NCBI RefSeq assembly: GCF_000517545.1
Contig: NZ_BAIV01000034.1
Location: 1-61,175, forward strand
Length of the DNA stretch: 61,175 bases
DNA from: Bacteroides reticulotermitis JCM 10512
Lineage (GTDB): Bacteria > Bacteroidota > Bacteroidia > Bacteroidales > Bacteroidaceae
Direction of reading: 5' to 3'
The position numbers and the translations under genes are program-made. This document shows positions 28,001-39,237 of the stretch, piece by piece. Each line of letters begins with the position of its first letter. The first letter of the stretch is position 1. Below the pieces are notes generated by a model. That model was not told the DNA's origin, did not search any database, and was given only the letters and a program-made list of their open reading frames with translations.

Positions 28001-29587
28001 CTGTTGACGGAAATAGTTGTATAATAATTGAGGCTTATCCGAAAGTACTGCCAACGGTGTATCGTTACCCATCGAGTTGATCGGTTCGGCACCCGTACTT
28101 GCCATCGGCGTAATCAGACGCTCGACATCTTCCTTCGAGTAACCAAATGTACGAAGCATCCGGTCATAATTAGGCACTTCGTGCGAAACTTTGCGGCCGC
28201 TCTTCAACTCGTCCAACTCAATTCGGTTGGTCGATAACCACGTACGGTATGATTTGGCCTCTGCCAATTGTTTCTTCAGTTCGCCATCGTAGTATATTTC
28301 CCCTTTTTCCGTATCGATCAATAAAATCTTTCCCGGTTGCAGGCGTCCTTTCTCTTTGATGTCCCCCGGTTCGAAGTCCATTACACCTACTTCGGAGGCT
28401 ACCACCATCATATCTTTCTTGGTAATCAAGTAGCGTGCGGGACGCAGACCGTTACGGTCGAGCATACCACCAGCATACCGTCCGTCGCTGAACAACAACG
28501 CAGCCGGACCGTCCCAAGGTTCCATTAAGATCGAATGATATTCATAAAATGCTTTCAAGTCTTCGCTGATCGGATTCTTCTCGTTGAACGATTCCGGTAC
28601 CAGCATAGCCATGGCATGCGGTAGGCTCAATCCCGACATAACCAAGAATTCCAATACATTATCCAGCGAAGCACTGTCACTCATATTCGGTTGTATGATC
28701 GGGCGAACTTCTTTTATGTTTCCCAGTACAGGCGACGAGAGCACACTTTCGCGAGCTTCCATCCAACCGCGGTTACCCCGGATCGTATTTATTTCACCGT
28801 TGTGCGCCAGCAAGCGGAAAGGCTGAGCCAATCCCCAAGTTGGGAACGTGTTGGTACTAAAGCGCGAGTGAACCAAGGCCAGGCCGCTGGTGAAGTAATT
28901 GTTCGTCAGGTCCGGGAAGTAGTTGCGCAATTGCAACGATGAAAGCATACCTTTATATATAATACTCTTTGTCGACAAAGAAACAATGTAGAAATCATTC
29001 TTTGTAGCGATGGATGAGAGTCTTACTTTATTTTCAATTTTCTTTCGGATCAGGTATAGTTTGCGATCGGCAGTTTCCGTTTCGGTAAATCCGGTAATGA
29101 ATACCTGTTTGATGTCCGGTTCATTCGAGAGAGCTGCCTCTCCCAATATTTCGGGGCATGTCGGTACATTACGCAGATGCATCAACGTAAGTCCTTCTTT
29201 TTCAATCTCTTCAATTATAATGCTCAAGATTGCTGCCTTATCCTTTGCATTTTTAGGCAGAAAGAACAGTCCGGTACCGTATCTTCCTTTTTCAGGAACC
29301 GGTATACCTTGTAATAAAATGAATTCATGCGGAATCTGTAACATGATTCCGGCACCATCTCCCGTCTTGTTATCTGCGCCTTCCGCACCGCGGTGGCGCA
29401 TGTTTTCCAATACCTTTAAAGCCGACTCCACGATATCGTGAGACTTCTCGCCGTGAATGTTGACTAACATACCAACACCGCAGGCATCATGTTCGTATGC
29501 TGCATCATATAACCCCTCTTGCAGGGGCTGTCGTTGTTGGCCAGGATTTTCTTTTGTTTTGTTGTTAAAAAGTTCTTGTTTCTTCAT
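25041..29587 (-). pseudogene. gltB: Glutamate synthase large subunit, with one frameshift
   Basis: The enzyme transfers the glutamine amide to 2-oxoglutarate, giving two glutamates. The first frame (29587-27464) holds the class II amidotransferase domain, with the nucleophile Cys in ACGVGMLVN near residue 36, and the central domain. The second (27464-25041) holds the FMN/3Fe-4S synthase domain (GAEGGTGASPASSIRYAG; Cys in CVMMRKCHQNTCPVG) and the C-terminal GXGXG beta-helix domain. One extra base at 27488 (ATGCC to ATGGCC on the minus strand) restores NPYMAFAILDKLVKEKE and about 1515 residues, the family length. The processed N-terminus before Cys is unusually long at about 35 residues. Confidence 0.93.
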
Positions 29588-29639
29588 TCTTGTAGCCTTA
29601 ATGATTGGTAATACCTATTTGATGTGTCAAAATGTTCGG

Positions 29640-29647
29640 CAAATTTA
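29640..29647 (-). promoter_or_regulatory. Bacteroides -7 promoter box for gltB-gltD-asnB
   Basis: On the minus strand this reads TAAATTTG, matching TAnnTTTG, 53 bases before the gltB start. It is back-to-back with the glmS promoter in a 360-base AT-rich gap that otherwise shows no gene; nitrogen-responsive control of both directions is possible. Confidence 0.55.
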
Positions 29648-29916
29648 ATAATTTAATTTCAAAATGATAGTAAATTAAAGCTTTTGTGTTTTATGAAATA
29701 AAAACTAGAACCTTAAAACTGATAAACTGTAAGCGAATGCGCTATTTTTAGTTTTGATTCGTAATTTAGTAGCACTTTATTTTTATTTGATCGTAACTGA
29801 TTTCTTTTTGAGACTAAAATAATATATTATTTAACTATATGATATCTTTGCAACTTTATTGTGTGTTTCTGTCAAATAAATATTGAAAATATAATCTTTA
29901 TGTTATTTGGAATATG

Positions 29917-29924
29917 TATCTTTG
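29917..29924 (+). promoter_or_regulatory. Bacteroides -7 promoter box for glmS
   Basis: TATCTTTG matches TAnnTTTG, 23 bases before the glmS start codon. That leaves a very short leader with no room for a glmS ribozyme, so the Gram-positive type of control is absent. Confidence 0.6.
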
Positions 29925-29947
29925 CACCGAAATAAAAATATCATAAT

Positions 29948-31790
29948 ATGTGTGGAATCGTAGGCTATATTGGTCAAAGAAAAGCCTATCCCATCCTTAT
30001 TAAAGGACTGAAGCGACTAGAGTATCGTGGATATGACAGTGCTGGGGTAGCATTAATCAGTGATAACCAACAATTAAATGTGTATAAAGCGAAAGGTAAA
30101 GTTACAGAGCTTGAAGATTTCGTTACACAAAAAGATATTTCCGGTACGATCGGTATTGCCCACACTCGTTGGGCGACCCACGGAGAGCCTTGTACGGCAA
30201 ATGCCCATCCCCACTTTTCCTCCTCAGAGAAACTTGCTCTTATCCACAATGGAATTATCGAGAATTACGCTGTTCTCAAAGAAAAACTTCAAGCTAAAGG
30301 CTATATTTTCAAAAGCAATACAGATACGGAAGTACTTGTTCAACTTATCGAATACATTCAAGAAACCAATCATGTCTCTTTACTCGCCGCTGTCCAATTG
30401 GCTTTGGGCGAAGTGGTCGGAGCTACGCCATTGCTGTACTCGACAAAGAACATCCCGATGAGATTATTGCCGCCCGTAAAAGTAGCCCGTTGGTAGTCGG
30501 TGTAGGGCAGGACGAATTCTTCCTAGCTTCGGATGCCACGCCAATCGTGGAATATACCGATAAAGTAGTTTATCTGAAAGATGAAGAGATTGCTGTCATT
30601 CACCGCGGGAAAGACCTTAAGGTAGTCAACCTGAGCAACGTGGAGATGACTGCGGAAATAAAGAAAGTAGAATTGAACCTCGGACAGTTGGAGAAGGGCG
30701 GTTATCCCCACTTCATGTTGAAAGAGATCTTTGAGCAGCCCGATTGCATTCGCGACTGTATGCGTGGTCGAATCAACATCGAAGCCGACAATGTGGTTCT
30801 TTCAGCCGTAATAGACAACAAAGACCGACTGTTGCAAGCCAAGCGATTCATCATTGTGGCTTGCGGAACCTCGTGGCATGCCGGCCTGATCGGCAAACAT
30901 CTGATCGAGAGTTTCTGCCGCATACCGGTAGAAGTAGAATACGCTTCCGAATTTCGTTATCGGGATCCGGTGATTGATGAACATGATGTTGTCATCGCTA
31001 TCTCGCAGAGTGGTGAGACAGCCGATACACTGGCCGCTGTCGAATTGGCAAAAAGCCGGGGAGCGTTCATTTATGGAATTTGCAATGCCATCGGTTCGTC
31101 CATTCCCCGTGCCACAGATACCGGTTCCTACATTCACGTAGGTCCTGAGATCGGTGTAGCATCCACCAAAGCGTTTACCGGACAAGTCACCGTACTTGCC
31201 ATGCTGGCGCTGACACTGGCTAAAGAGAAAGGAACAATCGACAAAGCCCACTACTTGGATATCGTACAAGAACTGAGTCACATTCCCGATAAGATGAAAG
31301 GCTCCTGGAGTTGAACGATCGGATAGCTGAGCTATCTAAAATATTCACTTACGCTCATAACTTCATCTACCTGGGACGCGGATATAGTTATCCCGTAGCT
31401 CTGGAAGGTGCCTTGAAACTGAAAGAAATTTCGTATATTCACGCCGAAGGTTATCCGGCTGCGGAAATGAAGCACGGACCTATCGCTCTGATCGATGCTG
31501 AGATGCCCGTAGTTGTCATTGCTACCCAGAACGGATTGTATGAGAAAGTGCTGAGTAACATTCAGGAAATAAAGGCCCGTAAAGGTAAAGTGATCGCTTT
31601 GTTGACAAAGGGAGATACGATAATCAGTAAGATAGCCGATTACAGCATCGAGCTACCCGAAACATTGGAATGTCTTGATCCGTTGATAACGACGGTTCCT
31701 CTCCAGTTATTGGCCTATCACATTGCCGTATGCAAAGGCATGGATGTAGATCAGCCTCGAAATTTGGCGAAGTCCGTTACGGTAGAGTAG
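29948..31790 (+). pseudogene. glmS: Glutamine--fructose-6-phosphate aminotransferase, with two frameshifts
   Basis: GlmS makes glucosamine 6-phosphate for peptidoglycan, LPS and capsule sugars. It starts MCGIVGYIG with the class II Cys nucleophile and RLEYRGYDSAG. The two SIS sugar-binding domains are in the later parts (SQSGETADTLAA and LGRGYSYPVALEGALKLKEI), and the protein ends LAKSVTVE as GlmS does. Two breaks split it: near 30424 one T is missing (GCTAC for GCTTAC, restoring GAYAIAVLDKEHPDE), and near 31300 one base is missing before CTCCTGGAG. With both repaired the length is 614 residues, normal for GlmS. This is usually an essential enzyme, so two real breaks are unlikely. Confidence 0.92.
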
Positions 31791-31852
31791 AGGAGGGATG
31801 GCCTTTGTTGTGGAATAGAATTATATATAGAATAACAATAATTAAAAGTAAT

Positions 31853-31881
31853 CCGGTTTCCTCTCCTTAAGGGAGGACCGG
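31853..31881 (+). repeat. Small hairpin just before the purF-like start
   Basis: CCGGT (31853 onward) and ACCGG (to 31881) enclose CTCC-TTAA-GGGAGG pairs, giving an imperfect stem 11 bases before the start codon. It could modulate translation or be a remnant repeat; no T-run follows. Confidence 0.4.
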
Positions 31882-31891
31882 GGAGAGACTT

Positions 31892-33775
31892 ATGGAACAA
31901 CTGAAACATGAATGCGGCGTTGCCATGATACGCTTGTTGAAACCCTTGGAGTATTATGAGAAGAAGTACGGCACTTGGATGTACGGACTAAATAAGCTCT
32001 ATTTGCTGATGGAAAAGCAGCATAACCGGGGACAGGAAGGAGCCGGGTTGGCATGTGTCAAACTAGAGTCCAGTCCGGGTGAAGAATATATGTTTCGTGA
32101 ACGTGCGATGGGGTCCGGAGCCATCACCGAGATTTTTGAAACGGTACAAGCCAATTTTAAAGACCTACCTCCGGAACAATTGCACGACTCAGAATATGCC
32201 AAGCGCGTCTTGCCATTTGCCGGAGAAGTATATATGGGACACCTCCGTTACTCCACAACCGGGAAATCAGGAATCTCCTACGTACACCCCTTTCTCCGAA
32301 GAAACAACTGGCGTGCCAAGAACCTTGCGCTGTGCGGCAACTTCAATATGACTAACGTCGATGAGATCTTCGCCCGCATCACCGCCATCGGACAACATCC
32401 CCGCAAGTACGCTGACACCTACATCATGCTCGAACAAGTGGGACACCGCCTCGACCGGGAAGTTGAACGCCTGTTCAACCAAGCCGAAGCTGATGGCCTT
32501 ACCGGTATGGAAGTCACTCACTACATCGAAGAACATATCGAACTGGCAAACGTACTTCGTACCTCCAGCCGAGAGTGGGATGGGGGATATGTAATCTGCG
32601 GACTTACCGGTAGCGGAGAGACTTTTGCCATACGCGATCCTTGGGGTATTCGTTCGGCATTCTGGTATCAGGACGACGAAATAGCCGTATTGGCATCCGA
32701 ACGTCCTGTTATTCAAACCGCCCTGAACGTACCTGCCGAAGAAATCAAAGAACTTCTTCCGGGGCAAGCCCTCCTGATCAGTAAAGAAGGTAAATTACGT
32801 ACTTCCCAGATCAATAAAGCTCAAGAAAAAAGAGCCTGTTCCTTCGAACGCATCTACTTCTCCCGAGGTAGTGATGTCGACATCTATAAAGAACGCAAGC
32901 TTCTGGGCGAAAAACTCGTACCCAACATTCTGAAAGCCATTAATGATGATATCGATCATACCGTATTCTCCTTTATACCGAACACTGCCGAAGTCGCTTT
33001 TTATGGCATGCTGCAAGGATTCGACGACTATCTGAACGAGGAAAAAGTACAGCAGATAGCCGGATTGGGACATAGTCCGAATATGGAAGAATTGGAAACT
33101 ATACTTTCCCGACGGATACGTAGCGAGAAAGTAGCGATCAAAGATATTAAACTCCGTACCTTCATAGCCGAGGGCAACAGCCGAAATGACTTGGCAGCCC
33201 ACGTGTACGACGTAACCTACGGTAGCCTTGTTCCCGGAGTCGACAACCTTGTCGTGATCGACGACAGCATTGTGCGCGGAACGACGTTGCGACAAAGTAT
33301 CATCGGTATACTCGACCGGCTCGGTCCTAAGAAGATCGTAATTGTCTCCTCCTCGCCGCAAGTTCGTTATCCCGATTATTACGGAATCGACATGGCCCGG
33401 ATGAGCGAGTTCATTGCTTTCAAAGCCGCTATCGAACTACTGAAAGAACGTGAAATGCGCGACATCATCGCCTCCGCCTACCGGAAATCAAAAGATCAGG
33501 TAGGGTTGCCCAAAGAACAGATGGTAAACTACGTGAAAGAAATCTACGCTCCGTTTACCGACGAAGAGATCTCCGCCAAGATGGTCGAACTACTCACTCC
33601 GCAAGGCACAAAAGCTAAAGTCGAGATCGTTTATCAACCTCTGCAAGGGTTACACGAAGCGTGCCCCAAACACATGGGCGACTGGTACTTTAGCGGTGAC
33701 TATCCGACCCCTGGCGGTGTGAAGATGCTCAACAAAGCATTTATAAACTATATCGAACAAATGTATCAATTCTAA
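31892..33775 (+). CDS. purF: Amidophosphoribosyltransferase-like protein
   Basis: PurF transfers the glutamine amide to PRPP, the first step of purine synthesis. The N-terminus MEQLKHECGVAM suggests a short propeptide cleaved before the catalytic Cys8. The phosphoribosyltransferase domain has the PRPP loop VVIDDSIVRGTT near residue 455. At 627 residues it is well over 100 longer than E. coli PurF, with additions in the glutaminase part and at the C-terminus (a late GDYPTPGGVKMLN segment). It may be an additional PurF paralogue. It lies 101 bases after glmS and 28 before carA. Confidence 0.85.
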   Translation: MEQLKHECGVAMIRLLKPLEYYEKKYGTWMYGLNKLYLLMEKQHNRGQEGAGLACVKLESSPGEEYMFRERAMGSGAITEIFETVQANFKDLPPEQLHDSEYAKRVLPFAGEVYMGHLRYSTTGKSGISYVHPFLRRNNWRAKNLALCGNFNMTNVDEIFARITAIGQHPRKYADTYIMLEQVGHRLDREVERLFNQAEADGLTGMEVTHYIEEHIELANVLRTSSREWDGGYVICGLTGSGETFAIRDPWGIRSAFWYQDDEIAVLASERPVIQTALNVPAEEIKELLPGQALLISKEGKLRTSQINKAQEKRACSFERIYFSRGSDVDIYKERKLLGEKLVPNILKAINDDIDHTVFSFIPNTAEVAFYGMLQGFDDYLNEEKVQQIAGLGHSPNMEELETILSRRIRSEKVAIKDIKLRTFIAEGNSRNDLAAHVYDVTYGSLVPGVDNLVVIDDSIVRGTTLRQSIIGILDRLGPKKIVIVSSSPQVRYPDYYGIDMARMSEFIAFKAAIELLKEREMRDIIASAYRKSKDQVGLPKEQMVNYVKEIYAPFTDEEISAKMVELLTPQGTKAKVEIVYQPLQGLHEACPKHMGDWYFSGDYPTPGGVKMLNKAFINYIEQMYQF

Positions 33776-33803
33776 CAACCATACAACGATTCAGCAATAA
33801 AGA

Positions 33804-34984
33804 ATGAGAAATGTAACTTTAATCCTCGACGACGGGAGCCGCTTCAGCGGAAAGTCGTTTGGTTACGAGAAGCCGGTGGTGGGCGAAGTAGTATTCAATA
33901 CCGCCATGACAGGATATCCGGAGAGTCTGACCGACCTTCGTATGCCGGCCAGTTGATGACATTGACCTATCCGTTGGTAGGAAATTATGGTGTACCTCCT
34001 TTCACCATCGAGTCGAATGGATTGTCCACCTTTATGGAAAGTGAGAAAATCCATGCCGAAGCGATTATCGTAAGCGACTACTCCTGTGAGTATAGTCACT
34101 GGAATGCGGTAGAGAGCCTGGCCGATTGGTTGAAGCGTGAGCAAGTGCCCGGTATCACAGGCATCGATACACGCGAGCTGACCAAAGTACTTCGCGAGCA
34201 CGGAGTTATGACCGGTCGCATTGTGTTCGACGATGAATCCGGTTCCGATGGTTTGCCGGCTGACAGTTATGAGTCGATAAACTACGTCGATCGCGTATCC
34301 TGCAAAGAAGTTATCTCCTACCTGCCCGATGGTACTTCCCGTACTTTCCCGGTCGATACTCCTTTCGCCGATATCAACACGCAATTGGCAGCTGCCAATT
34401 CTCAATTGAAAAAAGTAGTTCTGGTAGATTGCGGTGTGAAGACCAATATCATCCGTTGTTTGCTGAAGCGTAATGTAGAAGTGATCCGCGTCCCCTGGAA
34501 CTATGACTATAATGGTTTGCAGTTCGACGGACTCTTCATTTCCAATGGCCCGGGCGATCCGGACACATGTGATGCCGCTGTGCAGAACATCCGTAAAGCC
34601 ATGACAAACGAGCAACTTCCCATCTTCGGTATTTGCATGGGTAATCAACTTCTGTCCAAAGCCGGAGGAGCCAAAATCTATAAGCTGAAGTACGGACACC
34701 GCAGTCACAATCAGCCGGTGCGTATGGTAGGTACCGAACGTTGTTTCATCACCTCCCAGAATCACGGCTATGCAGTCGATAACCAAACACTGGGAGCCGA
34801 TTGGGAACCGCTTTTCATCAATATGAACGATGGCTCCAACGAAGGAATCAAGCATAAAACCAATCCTTGGTTCTCCGCTCAGTTCCATCCCGAAGCGGCA
34901 AGCGGGCCGACAGATACGGAATTCCTGTTCGACGAATTTGTGAGAAGCCTTTCATCCTCCCTTTCGCAGGGCAAAGGAGCGTAA
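33804..34984 (+). pseudogene. carA: Carbamoyl-phosphate synthase small subunit, with one frameshift
   Basis: CarA releases ammonia from glutamine for CarB. The true start is ATG at 33804 (RNVTLILDDGSRFSGKSFGY). A missing C near 33936 (GACCTTCG for GACCCTTCG) breaks the frame; repair gives LTDPSYAGQLMTLTYP and 393 residues. The class I glutaminase domain near the C-terminus has GICMGNQLL with the nucleophile Cys and FHPEA with the catalytic His-Glu. carB follows after about 100 bases. Confidence 0.93.
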
Positions 34985-35085
34985 GGAAACTCCCGGCAGA
35001 TCTTTTAATTATGATGAATATTAACCATAACAAAACTAACTTCCCGAACCCTTTCCAAAGAAGAGGGCGTGATGAGGCCAAATAT

Positions 35086-38000
35086 ATGAAAGTATTATTG
35101 TTGGGTTCCGGTGCCCTGAAAATCGGTGAGCAGGTGAGTTCGACTATTCCGGTTCACAAGCGCTCAAAGCGCTCAAAGAAGAAGGAATAGACACCGTTCT
35201 TATCAACCCGAATATTGCTACGGTACAAACATCCGAAGGAGTAGCAGACCAGATCTACTTCCTTCCCGTCACCCCGTACTTTGTCGAGAAAGTAATCCAG
35301 AAAGAGAAGCCGGACGGCATCATGCTCGCTTTCGGCGGACAAACCGCACTGAACTGTGGAGTTGCTCTCTATAAAGAAGGAATACTCGAAAAATATAATG
35401 TGAAAGTTCTCGGAACCCCCGTACAAGCCATCATGGATACCGAGGACCGCGAGCTTTTCGTGCATAAACTGGATGAGATCGATGTTAAGACCATCCAGAG
35501 CGAAGCAGTCGAGAATGTAGTCGATGCCCGTCGTGCAGCCAAAGAACTCGGCTACCCTGTCATTGTCCGTGCCGCTTACGCATTGGGCGGACTAGGTTCC
35601 GGTTTCTGCGATAACGAAGAACAACTCAATGTACTTGTTGAAAAAGCGTTCTCCTTCTCACCGCAAGTGTTGGTCGAGAAGTCACTACGCGGTTGGAAAG
35701 AAGTAGAGTATGAGGTTGTGCGCGACCGCTTCGACAACTGTATCACCGTTTGTAATATGGAAAACTTCGATCCGCTCGGCATTCACACCGGCGAGTCCAT
35801 CGTTATAGCACCCTCCCAAACGCTGACCAATAGTGAATACCATAAACTTCGCGAACTGGCCATCCGTATCATCCGGCACATCGGCATAGTGGGCGAGTGT
35901 AACGTGCAATACGCTTTCGATCCCGAATCGGAGGACTACCGCGTCATCGAAGTAAACGCCCGCCTTTCCCGTTCTTCCGCTTTGGCCTCCAAAGCAACCG
36001 GTTATCCGTTGGCTTTCGTTGCCGCTAAGTTGGGACTCGGTTACGGACTCTTCGATCTGAAGAACTCGGTAACGAAAACCACTTCCGCATTCTTCGAACC
36101 CGCACTCGACTATGTTGTTTGTAAAATCCCTCGTTGGGACTTAGGCAAATTCCACGGTGTGGACAAAGAACTCGGTTCCTCGATGAAGTCGGTAGGCGAA
36201 GTTATGGCTATCGGCCGCACCTTCGAAGAAGCCATTCAGAAAGGGCTCCGCATGATCGGACAAGGTATGCACGGATTTGTAGAAAACAAAGAACTTGTCA
36301 TACCCGATATCGATAAAGCTTTGCGCGAGCCGACCGACAAACGTATTTTTGTCATTTCTAAAGCTTTCCGTGCAGGCTATACCATCGATCAGGTACATCA
36401 GCTTACCAAGATCGACAAATGGTTCCTCCAGAAACTGATGAATATCATGCACACCTCCGAAGAACTTCGGAAGCTGCGTCTGGACGACGGTAAACTCGTA
36501 GTTAGAGATGTCAACGACACTACGCTGATTCCTGCCGATCTGCTGAAGACAGCCAAAGTGCAAGGCTTCTCCGATTTTCAGGTCACCCGTGCCGTAGGTT
36601 TTGAAGGCGATATGGAAGACGGAATCTTGTTGGTTCGTAAGCTTCGTAAGAGTCTGGGCATTGTTCCGGTCGTTAAACAGATCGATACTCTGGCTGCCGA
36701 ATATCCGGCACAGACCAACTACCTTTACCTCACCTATGGCGGAGTAGCGAATGATGTGCACTACCTGGGCGATCATAAATCCATTGTCGTACTCGGTTCC
36801 GGAGCCTATCGCATCGGTTCATCTGTAGAGTTCGACTGGTGTGGTGTGCAAGCACTGGAGACTATCCGCAAAGAAGGCTGGCGTAGCGTGATGATCAACT
36901 ACAATCCCGAGACTGTATCTACGGATTATGATATGTGCGATCGTCTCTACTTCGACGAATTGACCTTCGAACGTGTGATGGATATCCTCGAACTAGAGAA
37001 CCCCCACGGAGTGATTGTCTCCACCGGCGGACAGATACCGAACAATCTCGCGCTGCGTCTTGACGCTCAAGAAGTCAACATATTGGGCACAACGGCTAAG
37101 AGCATCGACAATGCCGAAGACCGTGAAAAGTTCTCCGCCATGCTCGACCGTATCGGTGTCGATCAACCACGCTGGCGCGAACTTACCTCCATGGAAGATA
37201 TCAATGAGTTCGTTGACGAAGTAGGCTTCCCCGTACTTGTACGTCCTTCTTATGTACTTTCCGGAGCCGCCATGAATGTCTGCTCCAATCAGGAAGAACT
37301 CGAACGCTTCTTGCAACTGGCTGCCAACATCTCGAAGAAACATCCTGTAGTAGTTAGCCAGTTCATCGAACATGCCAAAGAGGTCGAAATGGACGCTGTA
37401 GCGCAGAACGGTGAAATCGTAGCTTACGCCATCAGTGAGCATATCGAATTTGCCGGTGTACACTCCGGAGACGCCACCATTCAGTTCCCTCCGCAGAAAC
37501 TCTATGTTGAAACCGTTCGACGTATCAAGCGCATCAGTCGTGAGATAGCCAAAGAGCTTAATATCTCCGGACCGTTCAACATCCAGTATCTGGCTCGCGA
37601 AAACGACATCAAGGTAATCGAATGTAACCTTCGTGCCAGCCGTTCCTTCCCGTTTGTCAGCAAGGTGTTGAAGATCAACTTTATCGAACTGGCAACGAAG
37701 GTCATGCTTGGCCTGCCTGTAGAGAAACCCAGCAAGAATCTTTTCGAACTCGACTATGTCGGTATCAAAGCTTCTCAGTTCTCATTCAATCGTTTGCAGA
37801 AAGCCGACCCTGTGCTCGGAGTCGATATGGCTTCCACGGGCGAAGTTGGTTGCATCGGTATGGACACCTCTTGTGCCGTGCTGAAGGCCATGTTATCCGT
37901 AGGCTATCGCATTCCGAAGAAGAACATCCTTCTCTCTACCGGAACTATGAAGCAGAAGGCCGATATGATGGACGCTGCTCGCATGCTGGTCGACAAAGGC

Positions 38001-38321
38001 TATAAACTCTTCGCTACCGGCGGAACACATAAGGCACTTGCCGAGAACAATATTGAGAGTACACACGTATTCTGGCCTAGCGAAGAAGGTCATCCGCAGG
38101 CGTTGGATATGTTGCGAGATAAAGAAATCGATATGGTAGTCAACATTCCTAAGAACCTGACTGCCGGTGAGCTCGACAACGGTTATAAAATCCGCCGTGC
38201 TGCCATCGATTTGAATACGCCGCTTATTACCAATGCCCGTCTGGCTAGTGCGTTTATCAATGCTTTCTGCACCATGTCCATCGACGATATAGGCATCAAA
38301 AGCTGGTCCGAATACAAATAA
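35086..38321 (+). pseudogene. carB: Carbamoyl-phosphate synthase large subunit, with one frameshift
   Basis: CarB makes carbamoyl phosphate for arginine and pyrimidine synthesis. The start ATG at 35086 gives KVLLLGSGALKIGE, the usual CarB opening. A missing G near 35130 (GAGCAGG for GAGGCAGG) breaks the frame; repair restores GEAGEFDYSGSQALKALKEEG and 1078 residues. Both ATP-grasp halves are present: first ALGGLGSGF and VIEVNARLSRSSALASKATGYPLA, then SSVEFDWCGVQ and VIECNLRASRSFPFVSKVL. The C-terminal MGS-like allosteric domain is intact (TGGTHKAL). Confidence 0.94.
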
Positions 38322-38344
38322 GAAAATACACACAACACTTATCC

Positions 38345-38381
38345 AAAAGGCTGCTTTCGTGCAAACGGGGGTAGCCTTTTT
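38345..38381 (+). terminator. Terminator after carB
   Basis: AAAAGGCT (38345-38352) pairs with AGCCTTTT (38373-38380), followed by T. It lies 24 bases after the carB stop and closes the glmS-purF-carA-carB run. Confidence 0.7.
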
Positions 38382-38550
38382 ACATACAATGAACCAAGTC
38401 ATATCCATCTATCAATTATAATCACCAAATCCAAATGTACCTTTTTTAAAATCGAAATCTACATAAATACATACTAGAATAATAGAATCCCCACAATTCG
38501 AACCGTTACGGGAATTTTGATTAATCTCTGAAATAACTCGAATCAAATTA

Positions 38551-38583
38551 GCCCCGCTTAATCTGTGATAGATAAGGCGGGGT
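38551..38583 (+). repeat. GC-rich hairpin, first copy
   Basis: CCCCGCTTA (38552-38560) pairs with TAAGGCGGGG (38573-38582) with one bulge, followed by GTTTGACGTATTTTC. It stands out in AT-rich surroundings and resembles the hairpin at 38711-38735 in sequence. It could end a short RNA or be a repeated element. Confidence 0.5.
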
Positions 38584-38641
38584 TTGACGTATTTTCATAG
38601 TCGTTTTTTACGGTCAATAATTGTTTTACCATTTTAATCTT

Positions 38642-38649
38642 TATTTTTG
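38642..38649 (+). promoter_or_regulatory. -7 box ahead of a candidate small RNA
   Basis: TATTTTTG matches TAnnTTTG. Transcription would begin near 38656 and meet the hairpins at 38678-38703 and 38711-38735. No TTTG is seen at the -33 position. Confidence 0.45.
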
Positions 38650-38655
38650 CGGGCA

Positions 38656-38745
38656 CATTTTAATGTTTTGTGTAGGGATTGTTTAATTACTTGGTTAAAC
38701 AATTGTCCCACCCCGCTTGCGATAAGTAGGGCGGGATTTATTTTA
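38656..38745 (+). ncRNA. Candidate small RNA (about 90 nt)
   Basis: A -7 box at 38642-38649 is followed by a perfect 9-bp stem (ATTGTTTAA, 38678-38686, with TTAAACAAT, 38695-38703). Next comes a GC-rich hairpin (CCCGC at 38712-38716 with GCGGG at 38731-38735) and ATTTATTTT, resembling a rho-independent terminator. No reading frame of note lies inside. The order promoter, internal stem, terminator is what a stand-alone small RNA looks like; it does not match an RNA family I can name. Confidence 0.4.
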
Positions 38746-38748
38746 TAG

Positions 38749-38934
38749 CTACTTCCAATTTGTGGGCAATGTATCGTAACCCTCCATCAACGTACAGTTA
38801 GCGAACGTATACTTACGCATAGATGGCGTAACTAAACGTATCAATTTCTCATATATAGGTCCTGCGTTCAGACGTCCAGTAATAAGTGTACATCCGTTAA
38901 ATGTAAAAGCAAGTTCTCCCCCTTCATACCATTT
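38749..38934 (-). pseudogene. C-terminal fragment of an unidentified protein
   Basis: An open frame of 61 codons without a start codon reads on the minus strand from 38934 to a stop at 38749. It has protein-like composition (WYEGGELAFTF near its beginning, YEKLIRLVTPSMRKY in the middle, GYDTLPTNWK at the end). A stop codon lies directly upstream, so it looks like a gene remnant. The family is not recognised. Confidence 0.4.
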
Positions 38935-39237
38935 TTATGCATTTAGTTTTGTACACCACTACCGCGCAGTGTAAATGCATATATAATTTTGCGAGATTCA
39001 AGCAAAACTTAATTTGTTGTGTATGAAATACCTTGAATGTCAATTAGTTGTATTTGTTGGCTGATGTTGATCAAATATGCTATGCAAAACACTAAAGGGT
39101 CTGTTTTCTGTCAGAAATGTGCAAAAATAGGGGTTTTATGTGTATGTTAAGCCCCTCAAAACGCTCATTTCAGATGTTAAAAATGTCCACCCATTGATTT
39201 TTCAAACTAATTTCAGGGAGAAAAAGGCCCCAAAATA

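Noticed and set aside
29925..29947. glmS ribozyme or riboswitch
   Set aside because: Only 23 bases separate the -7 box from the start codon, too short for a ribozyme.
33863..34888. Long frame (341 codons) antisense to carA
   Set aside because: It mirrors the conserved carA codons and has no protein family character; long antisense frames are common in such genes.
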